64,000 nucleotides of DNA, from positions 186,001 through 250,000 of the forward strand of contig NZ_FZOY01000004.1 in NCBI RefSeq assembly GCF_900188335.1. The letters run 5' to 3'. The notes below the pieces were generated by a model. The model was not told where the DNA came from, ran no database searches, and worked only from the letters and a program-made list of their open reading frames with translations. The DNA comes from Tropicimonas sediminicola (GTDB lineage: Bacteria > Pseudomonadota > Alphaproteobacteria > Rhodobacterales > Rhodobacteraceae). How positions within the stretch are numbered: position 1 is the first letter of the stretch; every line of letters starts with the position of its first letter. Positions 29,065 to 38,344 of this stretch are shown here, piece by piece. The position numbers and the translations under genes are program-made.

Positions 29065-29778
29065 TCAGTGGCCGGGCGTGCCGACCTTGCCGACGGATGC
29101 GGCCGCCTGCGCGGCACGCAGCTCGACGAGCCGCTTCTTGATCCGCTTCTGGCGGCGGTTCTGGTAGGCCGTGATGATCGGCAGGGTGACGTGATAGGCG
29201 ATCAGCCCGGCGATCAGCCCGGGAATGATGCCACCCACCAGGAACGGCAGGAAGACCTCGTGGTAAAACAGGCTGAGCCGGTCCCAGTTCGCCACGTCGT
29301 CGGTGAAGATCGCGCGGAAGTTCCCCCAGAGATCGGCGAAGGCCCCAGAGAACTTGCTCATCAGGTTCTGGTTCATGTGCTGGTGGAACTCGCCGGCCTC
29401 GATCCGCTCCTGCAGTTCCTGGCGGACGCCCGGCGCCGGTTCGAGCCCCAGCAGCCAGTAGCCGATCTTGAGCGAGATCGCCGCGATGAACGGGAATGTC
29501 AGCGGATTGCCGAAGAAGGTGGCCAGCATCGCGGCGAGGATATTGCCGCCGATCGCCTTGGCGACCATGAAAGCGGTGATGAAATGCAGTCCGTAGAACG
29601 GCGTGAAGGACACGAAGACGCCGGAGAAGATGCCGCGGGCGATGCGGTGCGGCTTGTCGGGCAGGCGGCGGATGCGGTGCTTGACGTAGATCGCAGCGCG
29701 CCCCCAGCCGCCCCGCGGCCAGAGACTTTCGGCCACGACCTGCAGCCAGCTCCGTTTCTCACGCCTCTTGAAGACCAC
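29065..29778 (-). CDS. DUF2062 membrane protein
   Basis: A 237-residue inner-membrane protein from a GTG start, with GGGAG upstream. The DUF2062 signature is seen as GIFSGVFVSFTPFYGLHF (about 48-65) followed by NILAAMLATFFGNPLTFPF. There are about four membrane segments, and a basic C-terminal tail (QNRRQKRIKKRL). The family is of unknown function; some members occur beside glycosyltransferases. Here it is 34 bp downstream of rsh on the same strand and may share its transcript. Confidence 0.82.
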   Translation of the reverse strand: MVFKRREKRSWLQVVAESLWPRGGWGRAAIYVKHRIRRLPDKPHRIARGIFSGVFVSFTPFYGLHFITAFMVAKAIGGNILAAMLATFFGNPLTFPFIAAISLKIGYWLLGLEPAPGVRQELQERIEAGEFHQHMNQNLMSKFSGAFADLWGNFRAIFTDDVANWDRLSLFYHEVFLPFLVGGIIPGLIAGLIAYHVTLPIITAYQNRRQKRIKKRLVELRAAQAAASVGKVGTPGH

Positions 29779-29812
29779 GCCTCAAGAACTCCCACATCAA
29801 ATTTTCTGGCAC

Positions 29813-31930
29813 TCAGTCCAGACCGTCGACGTTCCGCACCCGCGACACCTCGGCAACATCATTGTCGGCCTCCAGCGCGGTCATCACCATGTGCAGATGT
29901 TCCACGTCGCGCAGATCCACGTCGATTTCGAGGCGATAGAAGTCCGGTTTCCTGTCAACGATGTGCAGGTCGGAGATATTTGCCTTCTGCTCGCCGATCA
30001 ATGTGCAGATTCGACCCATCACCCCCGCGTCATTGCTGATCGTCATCTGCATCGTCACCGTATAGATGGCCGCGTGCAGGCCGGAGTGCCAGTGCAGATC
30101 GACCCAACGGTCGGGCTGGTCCTCGAGATCGACGAGGGTCGGGCAGTCGATGGCGTGGACCACCACGCCCTGGCCGCGATAGGTGATGCCGACGATCCGC
30201 TCGCCCGGAACCGGCTGGCAGCACTTGCCACGGGTCGGGGTCTGGTCCGGTGCGAGGCCGAGAACCGCCCGCTCCTGCTCCACCTCCTCGCCCTCGCGGG
30301 CGGCGAGTTCCGGGTAGAGCGTGCTGACCACGTCGCGGGCCGAAAGCTCGGCGCTGCCGAGACGGGCGAGGAGTTCCTCTCCGTCCTCAAGGCCCATCTG
30401 CCGGGCCGCCGTCCGCAGCGCCTTGTCCGTGGCCTTCTTGCCGACATGGTCGAAGGCCACGCGCGCCAGTTCGGAGCCCAGCTTGATGTAGCGCTCGCGG
30501 TTTTCCTCGCGCAGGGAGCGCCGGATCGCGGATTTCGCCCGGCCGGTGACCACGATGTCGAGCCAGGTCGCCTGCGGGCGCTGTCCCTCGGCGGTGATGA
30601 TCTCCACCGACTGGCCGTTCTTGAGCCGGGTCCACAGCGGCACCCGCACGCCGTCGATCTTGGCGCCGACGCAGCTGTCGCCGATGCGGGTGTGGATTCC
30701 GTAGGCGTAGTCCAGCGGCGTGGCGCCCTTGGGCAGCTTGATCACGTCGCCCTTGGGCGTGAAGCAGAACACCTGGTCGGAATACATCTCGAGCTTCATG
30801 TGCTCGAGGAAGTCGGTGTTCGAGGAATCGTCGAACCGCTCGGACAGGGTCGTGATCCACTTGGCCGGATCGACGGCGAAGGGGTTCTCCGCGCGCACGC
30901 CGTCGCGATAGGACCAGTGCGCCGCGACGCCCGATTCGGCGACCTCGTGCATCTGGCGGGTGCGGATCTGCACCTCGACCTGCTTGCCGTCGCGCCCCGA
31001 AACCGTGGTGTGGATCGAGCGGTAGCCGTTCGACTTGGGCTGGCTGATATAGTCCTTGAAACGGCCCGGCACCGCTTTCCAGCGCTGGTGGATGGCGCCA
31101 AGCACGAGGTAGCAGTCCAGCTCGTCCTCGGTGATGACGCGGAAGCCGTATATGTCGGACAGGCGAGAGAATCCCTGCCCCTTTTCCTGCATCTTGCGCC
31201 AGATCGAATAGGGCTTCTTGGCCCGGCCGAAAACCTCGGCCTCGATGCCCACCCGGTCCAGCTCCAGCCGGATGTCATGGGTGATCTTGTGGATCACGTC
31301 GCCGGTTTCGCGCTGCAGCGTGATGAAGCGCCGGATGATCGAGGAGCGGCCTTCCGGGTTCAACACCCGGAACGACAGATCCTCCAGTTCCTCGCGCATC
31401 CACTGCATGCCCATCCGGCCGGCAAGCGGCGCGTAGATGTCCATCGTCTCGCGGGACTTCTTCACCTGCTTGTCGGGGCGCTGGTACTTGATCGTCCGCA
31501 TGTTGTGCAGGCGGTCGGCGAGTTTGACCAGGATCACCCGCAGGTCCTTGGACATCGCCATGAACAGCTTGCGGAAGTTCTCGGCCTGCTTGGTCTCGGT
31601 CGAGGTCAGCTGCAGGTTGGTCAGCTTGGTGACCCCATCCACCAGTTCGGCGACCTCGTTGCCGAACCGGCGCTCGAGGTCGGCGAAGTTGGCGCGCGTG
31701 TCCTCGACGGTGTCGTGCAGCAGCGCGGTGATGATCGTCGCGTCGTCCAGCCGCTGCTCGGTCAGCAGCGCGGCGACGGCCACCGGATGCGTGAAATAGG
31801 GCTCGCCGGAGTGGCGGGTCTGGCCCTCATGCATTTCAGCCCCGAAAGCATAGGCCTCCCGGAGCTTGTCGGTGTTGCTGTGCGGATTGTAGGCGGTGAC
31901 GAGCGCAACCAGGTCTTCGACATCAATCAT
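29813..31930 (-). CDS. rsh: Bifunctional (p)ppGpp synthetase/hydrolase (RelA/SpoT homologue)
   Basis: Makes and degrades the alarmone (p)ppGpp in the stringent response. The 705-residue protein has all domains in order. The HD hydrolase carries HDTVED near residue 70, so hydrolysis should work. The synthetase has KSNGYRSIHTTV and EVQIRTRQMHEVAE, so it should also synthesise. A TGS domain (VFCFTPKGDVIKLPKGATPLDYAY) follows, with a C-terminal ACT domain. Alphaproteobacteria usually carry this single long RSH. It lies directly downstream of rpoZ, a conserved pairing. Confidence 0.96.
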   Translation of the reverse strand: MIDVEDLVALVTAYNPHSNTDKLREAYAFGAEMHEGQTRHSGEPYFTHPVAVAALLTEQRLDDATIITALLHDTVEDTRANFADLERRFGNEVAELVDGVTKLTNLQLTSTETKQAENFRKLFMAMSKDLRVILVKLADRLHNMRTIKYQRPDKQVKKSRETMDIYAPLAGRMGMQWMREELEDLSFRVLNPEGRSSIIRRFITLQRETGDVIHKITHDIRLELDRVGIEAEVFGRAKKPYSIWRKMQEKGQGFSRLSDIYGFRVITEDELDCYLVLGAIHQRWKAVPGRFKDYISQPKSNGYRSIHTTVSGRDGKQVEVQIRTRQMHEVAESGVAAHWSYRDGVRAENPFAVDPAKWITTLSERFDDSSNTDFLEHMKLEMYSDQVFCFTPKGDVIKLPKGATPLDYAYGIHTRIGDSCVGAKIDGVRVPLWTRLKNGQSVEIITAEGQRPQATWLDIVVTGRAKSAIRRSLREENRERYIKLGSELARVAFDHVGKKATDKALRTAARQMGLEDGEELLARLGSAELSARDVVSTLYPELAAREGEEVEQERAVLGLAPDQTPTRGKCCQPVPGERIVGITYRGQGVVVHAIDCPTLVDLEDQPDRWVDLHWHSGLHAAIYTVTMQMTISNDAGVMGRICTLIGEQKANISDLHIVDRKPDFYRLEIDVDLRDVEHLHMVMTALEADNDVAEVSRVRNVDGLD

Positions 31931-31965
31931 CGTGCGCCGGTCTCACCAGATGTTCGCCTCGGGCC

Positions 31966-32322
31966 TCAGCGAGGCTCCTGCGCTTCCATCAGCGCGCGCA
32001 GAAGTTTCTCCTCGTCCATCCCGTCGTCGGCGGGCTTGTCCGGGGTCTCGGCGCCCATCAGCAGGGCCATCGAGTCCTCTTCGGGCTCGTCCACCTCGAT
32101 CTGGGTCTGGTTGGCCTCGATCATCCGCTCGCGCAGGTCGTTGGCCTGCTGGGTTTCGTCCGCGATCTCGCGCAGGGCCACGACGGGGTTCTTGTCGTTG
32201 TCACGGTCGATCGTGATCTGGGCACCCGAAGAGATCTCGCGGGCACGATGAGCGGCGAGCATCACCAGCTCGAAACGGTTGGGAACCTTGTCAACGCAAT
32301 CTTCGACCGTCACGCGGGCCAT
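31966..32322 (-). CDS. rpoZ: DNA-directed RNA polymerase omega subunit
   Basis: Small RNA polymerase subunit that chaperones beta-prime. The 118-residue protein begins [30 protein letters not shown], with the conserved [12 protein letters not shown] near residue 45. The acidic C-terminal tail (EPEEDS...DDGMDEEKL) is longer than in E. coli. Start ATG 32322 has GGAG upstream. It precedes rsh by 35 bp, matching the rpoZ-spoT order of other proteobacteria. Confidence 0.95.
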   Translation of the reverse strand: MARVTVEDCVDKVPNRFELVMLAAHRAREISSGAQITIDRDNDKNPVVALREIADETQQANDLRERMIEANQTQIEVDEPEEDSMALLMGAETPDKPADDGMDEEKLLRALMEAQEPR

Positions 32323-32360
32323 GGGAAACTCCAGTCCTGCCAGGGGTGGGAGCGCGTTCC

Positions 32361-32945
32361 TTAGCGCCCCTTGGCCAAAAGCGCAAGGGATTCGGAACAT
32401 TCCAGCGGGACAATCCCCGACATGTCCGCCTCGGTCAAGCCCGCACAGAGCTCCGTGACGCTCTGCCCCAGCACCGGATGCACCCAGCCGGGCGCGATTT
32501 CGGCCAGGGGCACGAGCACGAAGGCGCGATCCTGGATGCGCGGATGCGGCAGGATCAGCTGGTCCGGCGCCTCCTCGCGCTGACGTTCGAAAGGCAGCGC
32601 CCGCCAGTGCTCCCAGGTAGCCCGGTCGGGCAGAACGACGCCACCGAAATCCAGCAGGTCCAGATCCAGCGACCGCGCGCCCCAGCGTTGGGTCCGGCTG
32701 CGTTCGAACCGCTGCTCCACGGCATGGAGATGCGCCAGAAGTTCCCCCGCAGCAAGCGCGGTTTCAACGACCACAGCGGCATTCACGTAATCCGGTCCGG
32801 CTCCGGCCGGCATACAGGGCGTGGCATAGAGACGGCTCGCCGCCACGATCCGGACGCCGTCACCCTCGAGGGCCTCGATGCCGGAAAATGCGAGGTCTTT
32901 CGGCAACATCCCCAGGGCTGCGACATTCGAGCCTATCGAAATCAA
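32361..32945 (-). CDS. folK: 2-amino-4-hydroxy-6-hydroxymethyldihydropteridine pyrophosphokinase
   Basis: Transfers pyrophosphate from ATP to the pterin in folate synthesis. The 194-residue product contains SIGSNV at the start, the HPPK signature [15 protein letters not shown] near residue 88 and [19 protein letters not shown]. The start is uncertain: TTG 32945 gives MISIGSN, close to the usual ALIALGSN, but no ATG is available and the ribosome site (AAAGG) is too close. It lies 38 bp upstream of rpoZ on the same strand. Confidence 0.88.
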   Translation of the reverse strand: MISIGSNVAALGMLPKDLAFSGIEALEGDGVRIVAASRLYATPCMPAGAGPDYVNAAVVVETALAAGELLAHLHAVEQRFERSRTQRWGARSLDLDLLDFGGVVLPDRATWEHWRALPFERQREEAPDQLILPHPRIQDRAFVLVPLAEIAPGWVHPVLGQSVTELCAGLTEADMSGIVPLECSESLALLAKGR

Positions 32946-32950
32946 CGCCT

Positions 32951-32978
32951 TTGTGTCCGTTTTGTAACGTGATATATC
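32951..32978 (+). promoter_or_regulatory. Possible sigma-70-type promoter for the NYN gene
   Basis: TTGTGT (32951-32956) and TATATC (32973-32978) are 16 bp apart, in the AT-richer gap between the divergent folK and NYN genes. A leader of about 90 bp would precede the ATG. Both boxes are imperfect, so this is a weak prediction. Confidence 0.33.
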
Positions 32979-33077
32979 TTGCGGCAGGATCGTATTTCCT
33001 TATTTTTTCCATGCTGGTCGGCCGAACCACTCAACCACTCACTCACAGGCCGGGCAGATATATCGGAAGGATATTTG

Positions 33078-33656
33078 ATGTTCTACAGAGACGAGCGACT
33101 TGCGCTCTTCATCGACGGCTCCAACCTCTACGCAGCAGCAAAGTCCCTTGGCTTTGACATTGACTACAAACTGCTGCGGCAGGAGTTCATGCGCAGGGGC
33201 AAGCTGCTGCGGGCGTTCTATTACACCGCGCTGCTTGAAAACGACGACTACTCGCCGATTCGTCCGCTGGTAGACTGGTTGCACTACAACGGCTTCACCA
33301 TGGTGACGAAGCCGGCGAAGGAATACATCGACAGCCAGGGCCGCCGCAAGGTCAAGGGCAACATGGATATCGAGCTCACCGTCGATGCCATGGAGCTGGC
33401 GCCGCGCGTCGACCACATCGTGCTGTTCTCCGGCGACGGCGATTTCCGCCCGCTGGTCGAGAGCCTGCAACGCTCGGGCGTCCGGGTGTCGGTGGTTTCC
33501 ACCATCCGCAGCCAGCCGCCGATGATCGCGGACGAACTGCGCCGTCAGGCCGACAATTTCATCGAGCTCGACGATCTCAAGGACGTGATCGGCCGCCCGC
33601 CGCGCGAGCCGCGTCCGCAGGAGGCCGCGCAGTCCGAGGAATTCGCGCGCGACTGA
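33078..33656 (+). CDS. NYN domain (LabA/DUF88-type) putative ribonuclease
   Basis: A 192-residue PIN-like NYN domain protein. Acidic metal-site residues appear in LALFIDGSNLYAAA (Asp near 14), NMDIELTVDAME (near 96) and LFSGDGDFRPLVESL (near 118), the normal pattern for an active NYN nuclease. A tail rich in Pro, Arg and Glu follows. Start ATG 33078 has GGAAGGA upstream. RNA target unknown. It is followed by a clear terminator, so it is a single-gene unit. Confidence 0.87.
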   Translation: MFYRDERLALFIDGSNLYAAAKSLGFDIDYKLLRQEFMRRGKLLRAFYYTALLENDDYSPIRPLVDWLHYNGFTMVTKPAKEYIDSQGRRKVKGNMDIELTVDAMELAPRVDHIVLFSGDGDFRPLVESLQRSGVRVSVVSTIRSQPPMIADELRRQADNFIELDDLKDVIGRPPREPRPQEAAQSEEFARD

Positions 33657-33679
33657 TCCGACCTTTTCGGAAAGTTTCG

Positions 33680-33716
33680 ACACGGCTCGCACCACTCGCG
33701 GGCCGTGTTTTCGTTT
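33680..33716 (+). terminator. Rho-independent terminator after the NYN gene
   Basis: ACACGGC (33680-33686) pairs with GCCGTGT (33702-33708), and an inner CGC/GCG pair extends the stem. TTTCGTTT follows. It starts 24 bp past the stop codon. Confidence 0.85.
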
Positions 33717-33805
33717 GTAGCGTTGCCCTGCCGTGCCTCGCCCCCGGGCATCAGCGCTGGACGGGCGCGGGCTGTGGCCTTACCTGTGGGGCCCGGAGGT
33801 AGCGC

Positions 33806-34759
33806 ATGACCAAACCGAACCTGACCCTCTACCTGGCCGCGCCGCGCGGTTTCTGCGCCGGTGTCGACCGCGCGATCAAGATCGTCGAGATGGCGCTCGA
33901 GAAATGGGGTGCGCCCGTCTACGTGCGCCACGAGATCGTGCACAACCGCTACGTGGTCGACGGGCTGCGCGACAAGGGGGCCGTCTTCGTCGAGGAACTC
34001 GAGGACTGCCCGGAGGATCGCCCGGTGATCTTCTCGGCCCACGGGGTGCCCAAGGCGGTGCCGGCCGAGGCCGAGCGGCGCAACATGATCTATGTCGACG
34101 CCACCTGCCCGCTGGTCAGCAAGGTCCATATCGAGGCCGAGCGCCACGCCGAGGAAGGCTTGCAGATCGTCATGATCGGCCATGCCGGCCACCCCGAGAC
34201 GATCGGGACCATGGGCCAGCTGCCGGATGGCGACGTGCTGCTGGTGGAGACCGCGGCGGACGTGGCCACGCTGGAGGTGCGCGACCCGCAGCGTCTCGCC
34301 TATGTCACCCAGACAACCCTCTCGATCGACGACACCGCCGAGGTCGTCGCCGCGCTGCAGGCTCGTTTCCCCGCGATCATCGGACCGCACAAGGAAGACA
34401 TCTGCTACGCCACCACCAACCGCCAGGAGGCGGTGAAGGCGATGGCGCCCAAGGTCGATGCGATCCTCGTGATCGGAGCGCCGAACTCCTCCAACTCGCG
34501 GCGCCTTGTCGAGGTCGGCGCCCGTGCCGGCTGCGGCTACGCCCAACTCGTGCAGCGCGCCTCCGACATCGACTGGCGCGCGCTCGAAGGGATCAGCGCG
34601 CTCGGCATCACCGCCGGCGCCTCGGCCCCCGAGGTGCTGGTCCGGGAGGTCATCGACGCGGTCAGCGACCACTACGAGGTGACGCTCGAACAGGTGGAGA
34701 CCGCGGTCGAGCGGGTCGAGTTCAAGGTCCCGCGCGTGCTCCGCCAGGTCACGGCATGA
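33806..34759 (+). CDS. ispH: 4-hydroxy-3-methylbut-2-enyl diphosphate reductase
   Basis: Last enzyme of the MEP isoprenoid pathway: reduces HMBPP to IPP and DMAPP. The 317-residue protein has the three cysteines that bind the iron-sulfur cluster, in [21 protein letters not shown] and [10 protein letters not shown], plus the catalytic HGVP and TQTTLS. idi, which interconverts the two products, is at 50.7 kb. The stop overlaps the start of the LysE gene (ATGA). Confidence 0.97.
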   Translation: MTKPNLTLYLAAPRGFCAGVDRAIKIVEMALEKWGAPVYVRHEIVHNRYVVDGLRDKGAVFVEELEDCPEDRPVIFSAHGVPKAVPAEAERRNMIYVDATCPLVSKVHIEAERHAEEGLQIVMIGHAGHPETIGTMGQLPDGDVLLVETAADVATLEVRDPQRLAYVTQTTLSIDDTAEVVAALQARFPAIIGPHKEDICYATTNRQEAVKAMAPKVDAILVIGAPNSSNSRRLVEVGARAGCGYAQLVQRASDIDWRALEGISALGITAGASAPEVLVREVIDAVSDHYEVTLEQVETAVERVEFKVPRVLRQVTA

Positions 34760-35370
34760 TCTCGGTCCAGTTCCTGCTTACCGCCTTCGTCGTGGTGCTC
34801 GCCCCGGGTACCGGGGTGGTCTACACGCTGGCAACCGGGCTGGGTCAGGGCCGGCGCGCCGCGATCTGGGCCGCGCTCGGCTGCACTTTCGGGATCGTCC
34901 CGCACCTGCTCGCCGCCGTGCTCGGGCTGGCCGCGCTGCTGCACACCTCGGCGCTCCTGTTCCAAGTGGTGAAGTTTGCCGGCGTGGCCTACCTGCTCTG
35001 GCTGGCATGGCAGGCGCTGCGCTCCGGCGGGGCGCTCGCGATCTCGCCCGCCGCGCGGCGCGTGAACGGCTGGCAGATCGCCCGCCGCGGGGCGCTGATC
35101 AACATCCTCAACCCCAAGCTCTCGATCTTCTTCCTCGCCCTGCTGCCGCCCTTCCTGTCCGGCACCGCAGCCACGGCAACTTCCGAGATGCTGAGCCTCG
35201 GCGCGGTCTTCATGGCGATGACCTTCGCCGTCTTCGTCCTCTACGGGGTCTTCGCGGCGTCCGCCCGAAACCTGATCCTGTCGAGCGAAACGGCCATGCG
35301 CTGGCTCAACCGCTCTTTCGCCGCCATCTTCGCCGCCCTTGGCGCGCGCCTCGCACTGGAGCGGGCATGA
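34756..35370 (+). CDS. LysE family translocator
   Basis: Inner-membrane exporter of 204 residues with about six membrane helices. The N-terminus is family-like ([27 protein letters not shown]), and [20 protein letters not shown] near residue 113 is the LysE/RhtB signature. Family members export amino acids such as lysine, homoserine or threonine; the substrate here is unknown. It is coupled at both ends by ATGA overlaps, to ispH and to the DUF3429 gene. Confidence 0.86.
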   Translation: MISVQFLLTAFVVVLAPGTGVVYTLATGLGQGRRAAIWAALGCTFGIVPHLLAAVLGLAALLHTSALLFQVVKFAGVAYLLWLAWQALRSGGALAISPAARRVNGWQIARRGALINILNPKLSIFFLALLPPFLSGTAATATSEMLSLGAVFMAMTFAVFVLYGVFAASARNLILSSETAMRWLNRSFAAIFAALGARLALERA

Positions 35371-35819
35371 GAGACATTCCCCGCATGGCACTCGTGCTCG
35401 GCATCGCCGGGCTGCTGCCGTTCCTCTGGGGCGTGCTTACGCGCTTCGTACCTGCGCTGCAGGACCTGACCTTGGCCACCGTCGGCCCCAGGTTCGTCGC
35501 GCCCTATATCCTGCTCTACTACGGCACGATCATCCTGGCGTTCATGTCCGGCGTGCTCTGGGGCTTTGCCGCCCGCGCCGAGGGCCAGGCGGCCAGCCTC
35601 GGCTATGCGCTATCGGTGATCCCGGCGCTCTGGGCCTTCTTCTTCAGCGGCACCGGGCCAGTCAGCACCTCGCTCTACCTGATCGCGGGCTTTCTCGGCG
35701 TGCTCGGAATCGACTGGCTGTTCTGGTCGAACAGCCTGACCCCGCGCTGGTGGATGGCCTTGCGGGTGCCGCTGACCATCGTGGTCGTGGCCTGCCTTTC
35801 CGTCGTGGCGCTTGGCTGA
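35367..35819 (+). CDS. DUF3429 membrane protein
   Basis: A 150-residue inner-membrane protein with about five hydrophobic helices. It includes ILLYYGTIILAFMSGVLWGFA and WFWSNSLTPRWW-like Trp-rich turns (IDWLFWSNSLTPRWWMALR). It matches the DUF3429 family, of unknown function. ATG 35367 overlaps the LysE stop. It probably belongs to one ispH-lysE-DUF3429-rnhA transcript. Confidence 0.8.
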   Translation: MRDIPRMALVLGIAGLLPFLWGVLTRFVPALQDLTLATVGPRFVAPYILLYYGTIILAFMSGVLWGFAARAEGQAASLGYALSVIPALWAFFFSGTGPVSTSLYLIAGFLGVLGIDWLFWSNSLTPRWWMALRVPLTIVVVACLSVVALG

Positions 35820-35888
35820 CCCTGCCTGCACCGGCTCTGCCGGTCGTGCCCCCTTGCCCTGCCCCGATCACTGACGTATCCGCCCCGC

Positions 35889-36341
35889 ATGCCCGAGCTA
35901 TTTGCCTATACCGACGGAGCCTGCTCCGGAAATCCCGGCCCCGGAGGCTGGGGCGTCCTGCTGCAGGCCAAGGACGGCGAGACCGTCGTCAAGGAACGCG
36001 AACTCAACGGCGGCGAAGCGGCCACCACCAACAACCGCATGGAGCTTCTGGCCGCGATCTCGGCGCTGGAAAGCCTCTCCCGCCCCTCCGCGATCACCAT
36101 CGTGACCGATTCGGCCTACGTGAAGAACGGGGTGACTGGCTGGATCCACGGCTGGAAGCGGAACGGCTGGAAGACCGCGAGCAAGAAGCCGGTGAAGAAC
36201 GAGGAACTCTGGAAGCGTCTCGACACCGCGCAGGCCCGCCACAAGGTCACCTGGGAATGGGTCAAGGGCCACGCCGGCCACCCGGAGAACGAGCGCGCGG
36301 ACGAATTGGCCCGCGCAGGGATGGCCCCGTTCAAGAAGTGA
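35889..36341 (+). CDS. rnhA: Ribonuclease HI
   Basis: Degrades the RNA strand of RNA-DNA hybrids. The 150-residue protein has all four acidic catalytic residues in the normal places: Asp9 in [16 protein letters not shown], Glu in NNRMELLAA, Asp in [12 protein letters not shown] and Asp in [11 protein letters not shown]. The basic substrate-handle helix [16 protein letters not shown] is also present. It lies 69 bp after the DUF3429 gene. A hairpin-type intergenic repeat follows. Confidence 0.97.
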   Translation: MPELFAYTDGACSGNPGPGGWGVLLQAKDGETVVKERELNGGEAATTNNRMELLAAISALESLSRPSAITIVTDSAYVKNGVTGWIHGWKRNGWKTASKKPVKNEELWKRLDTAQARHKVTWEWVKGHAGHPENERADELARAGMAPFKK

Positions 36342-36358
36342 ACCGTCCTGCAGGCGAT

Positions 36359-36390
36359 GCCTCCGGCGGGGATATTTTCGACAGATGAAG
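36359..36390. repeat. Intergenic repeat, copy 3
   Basis: GCCTCCGGCGGGGATATTTTCGACAGATGAAG-type sequence begins 18 bp past the rnhA stop. It shares CCTCCGGCGG-GG-TAT and a terminal AGA-GAAG block with the element at 51225-51280. The 5' stem is short here (CCTCCGGCGGGG). It lies between convergent rnhA and fmt. Confidence 0.45.
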
Positions 36391-36447
36391 CAGCGGGCGC
36401 GCCCGGCCATCAAAGCGGAGGCAGGTCAGCTCTTTCACACGGCAGGA

Positions 36448-37347
36448 TCAGGAGATCCGGTCCGGCAGGGTCAGGCCGCGCAGGATTTCTTCCACGGCCA
36501 TCGGGCGTTTGCCCTGACGCTGCGCTTCCAGGATCTCGACCGCGCCGCTGCCGCAGGCGATGCGGAATCCGCCGAGGACCTCGCCGGGCTGTCCCTCGCC
36601 CACTGCGAGCCGCGACCGAAGAAGCTTCAGCCGCTCCTCGCCGATCTCGCACCATGCGCCCGGGAACGGGGACAGACCGCGGATCTGGCGGTCGACCTCC
36701 TCGGCCGGGCGGGACCAGTCGATGCGGGCCTCGGCCTTGTCGATCTTTTCGGCATAGGTGACGCCTTCATCGGGCTGCACCTGGGGCGCGAGCCCCTCGA
36801 GGCGGGACAGCGCCTCGACGATCAATCCGCCACCCATGGCGGCAAGGCGGTCGTGCAGGTCCGCGGTGGTATCCTCCGGCCCGATCGGCGTGGCCTGCCG
36901 CAAGAGAACAGGGCCGGTGTCGAGCCCGGCCTCCATCTGCATGATGCAGATCCCGGTCTCTGTATCCCCCGCCATGATCGCGCGGTGGATCGGCGCGGCG
37001 CCGCGCCAGCGCGGCAGCAGCGAGGCATGGATATTGAGGCAGCCCTGCACTGGTGCGTCGAGGATGGCGCGGGGCAGGATCAGCCCGTAGGCGACCACCA
37101 CGGCGACATCGGCGCCAAGCGCGGCAAAGGCATCCTTCTCCTCCTGCGGACGCAGCGAGACCGGATGGCGCACGTCGAGGCCGAACGCCTCGGCCCTCGC
37201 CTGCACCGGGCTGGGACGGGGCTTCTTGCCGCGACCCGCTGGACGCGGTGGCTGGGTGTAGACGGCTGCGATCTCGTGGCCGGCCGCGACCAGCGCGTCG
37301 AGCGCCGGCACCGAGAAGTCCGGCGTTCCCATGAAGACAATCTTCAT
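36448..37347 (-). CDS. fmt: Methionyl-tRNA formyltransferase
   Basis: Formylates initiator Met-tRNA with 10-formyl-tetrahydrofolate. The 299-residue protein begins [19 protein letters not shown]. It has the catalytic [20 protein letters not shown] (about 106-125, Asn and His of the active site) and [18 protein letters not shown] with the catalytic Asp. Start ATG 37347 has GGGAGTGAGGGG upstream, four bases past the stop of the third deformylase gene. It is the last gene of the operon def-def-def-fmt; formylation and deformylation are complementary steps. Confidence 0.96.
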   Translation of the reverse strand: MKIVFMGTPDFSVPALDALVAAGHEIAAVYTQPPRPAGRGKKPRPSPVQARAEAFGLDVRHPVSLRPQEEKDAFAALGADVAVVVAYGLILPRAILDAPVQGCLNIHASLLPRWRGAAPIHRAIMAGDTETGICIMQMEAGLDTGPVLLRQATPIGPEDTTADLHDRLAAMGGGLIVEALSRLEGLAPQVQPDEGVTYAEKIDKAEARIDWSRPAEEVDRQIRGLSPFPGAWCEIGEERLKLLRSRLAVGEGQPGEVLGGFRIACGSGAVEILEAQRQGKRPMAVEEILRGLTLPDRIS

Positions 37348-37351
37348 CCCC

Positions 37352-37849
37352 TCACTCCCTTGCCTTGCGTGCCCGCTTGATCAGCATGTCCCGCTTCGTC
37401 CGGCTCAGCCGGTCGAAATACATCCGCCCGTCGAGATGATCGATCTGGTGCTGCACCGAGGTCGCCCAAAGCCCCTCGAAGGCCCGGCGCACCCGCATCC
37501 CCGTCTCGTCGGTGAAAGCGACGTCGACCTTCGCGGGGCGCTCCAGCCGGGCGTGCACGCCGGGCAGGTTCGGGCTCGCCTCGTCATGGGCGCGCAGCGC
37601 CTCGCTGGCGGACAGGATCTGCGGATCGGCAAGCCGCACGGCCTGGCCGCGCTCGGTCGAGCAGTCGACAACCGCGAGACGCAGCATGACCCCGATCTGC
37701 GGCGCCGCGAGCCCGAGGCCGGGCATCGCCTCCATCGTGTCGACCATGTCGTCCCAGATCGCGCGGATTTCGTCGGTGATCTCCCCGACCGGTGCCGCGG
37801 GCGTCCGCAGGCGCTTGTCGGGCCAGCGCACAAAGGGCCGGGGGCTCAC
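37352..37849 (-). CDS. Peptide deformylase-like protein, catalytic residues lost
   Basis: A 165-residue homologue of peptide deformylase, third in the tandem set, from a GTG start that overlaps the stop of the second copy. Motif 1, [10 protein letters not shown], is intact. Motif 2, normally EGCLS with the metal-binding Cys, reads EASPNLP. Motif 3, normally HEXDH with the catalytic Glu, reads HQIDH. Without the Cys ligand and the Glu it should not deformylate peptides. The frame is open and the fold-defining sequence is kept ([22 protein letters not shown]), so it looks maintained rather than decayed. It may be a regulatory or binding pseudoenzyme, or may help its neighbours. Confidence 0.88.
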   Translation of the reverse strand: MSPRPFVRWPDKRLRTPAAPVGEITDEIRAIWDDMVDTMEAMPGLGLAAPQIGVMLRLAVVDCSTERGQAVRLADPQILSASEALRAHDEASPNLPGVHARLERPAKVDVAFTDETGMRVRRAFEGLWATSVQHQIDHLDGRMYFDRLSRTKRDMLIKRARKARE

Positions 37850-38340
37850 GCGCTGTATTCCTCTATCAGCGCCTGACGGGTCTGCCGGTCAAGCCGGTCG
37901 AGGGTGACGATGCCATCGAGATGGTCGACCTCGTGCTGGGCACAGATCGCCGCAAAACCTTCGAGGTCCGCCTCCTGCGCACGTCCGTCGATGTCCGTCC
38001 AGGTCATGTGGATCTGCGCCGGGCGTTCGACGCGGGCGGCAATGCCGGGAATCGACAGGCAGCCTTCGTCATGGGCGGCTCGTTCCGGCGAGGTCCAGGT
38101 GATCTCGGGATTGATGCAGATCACCGGATCCGGCGCACGCTCCTTCCAGGCCGCGTCCATGACGAACAGGCGCAGGGCATGACCGACCTGCGGCGCGGCG
38201 AGGCCGCGCCCCTCGGCGGCATACATCGTCTCGAGCATGTCGCTGGCCAGCGTCCGTATGCCGGCGTCGATCTCTCCCACCGGCTCGCAGACCCGAGCGA
38301 GCACCGGTGCCGGCCACATCTGGATCTTGAGCTTCGGCAT
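37846..38340 (-). CDS. def: Peptide deformylase (second copy)
   Basis: Removes the N-formyl group from nascent proteins at the ribosome exit. The 164-residue protein has GRGLAAPQVGHALRL (motif 1), DEGCLSIPGI (motif 2 with metal Cys) and QHEVDHLDG (motif 3, catalytic Glu and both His). All catalytic residues are present. It starts four bases after the stop of the first copy, and its stop overlaps the GTG of the third. Why two intact copies are kept is unclear; divergence suggests different substrates or regulation. Confidence 0.94.
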   Translation of the reverse strand: MPKLKIQMWPAPVLARVCEPVGEIDAGIRTLASDMLETMYAAEGRGLAAPQVGHALRLFVMDAAWKERAPDPVICINPEITWTSPERAAHDEGCLSIPGIAARVERPAQIHMTWTDIDGRAQEADLEGFAAICAQHEVDHLDGIVTLDRLDRQTRQALIEEYSA

Positions 38341-38344
38341 GCGG

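Noticed and set aside
29768-32251. Long plus-strand open frame opposite rsh and rpoZ
   Set aside because: Antisense to the complete Rsh protein, which has all expected domains. No ribosome site or recognised domain.
33733-35370. Second-frame open reading over ispH continuing into lysE
   Set aside because: The first part is a shadow of ispH. The real LysE protein begins at the ATG at 34756, overlapping the ispH stop, and the fused frame is only an accident of high GC.
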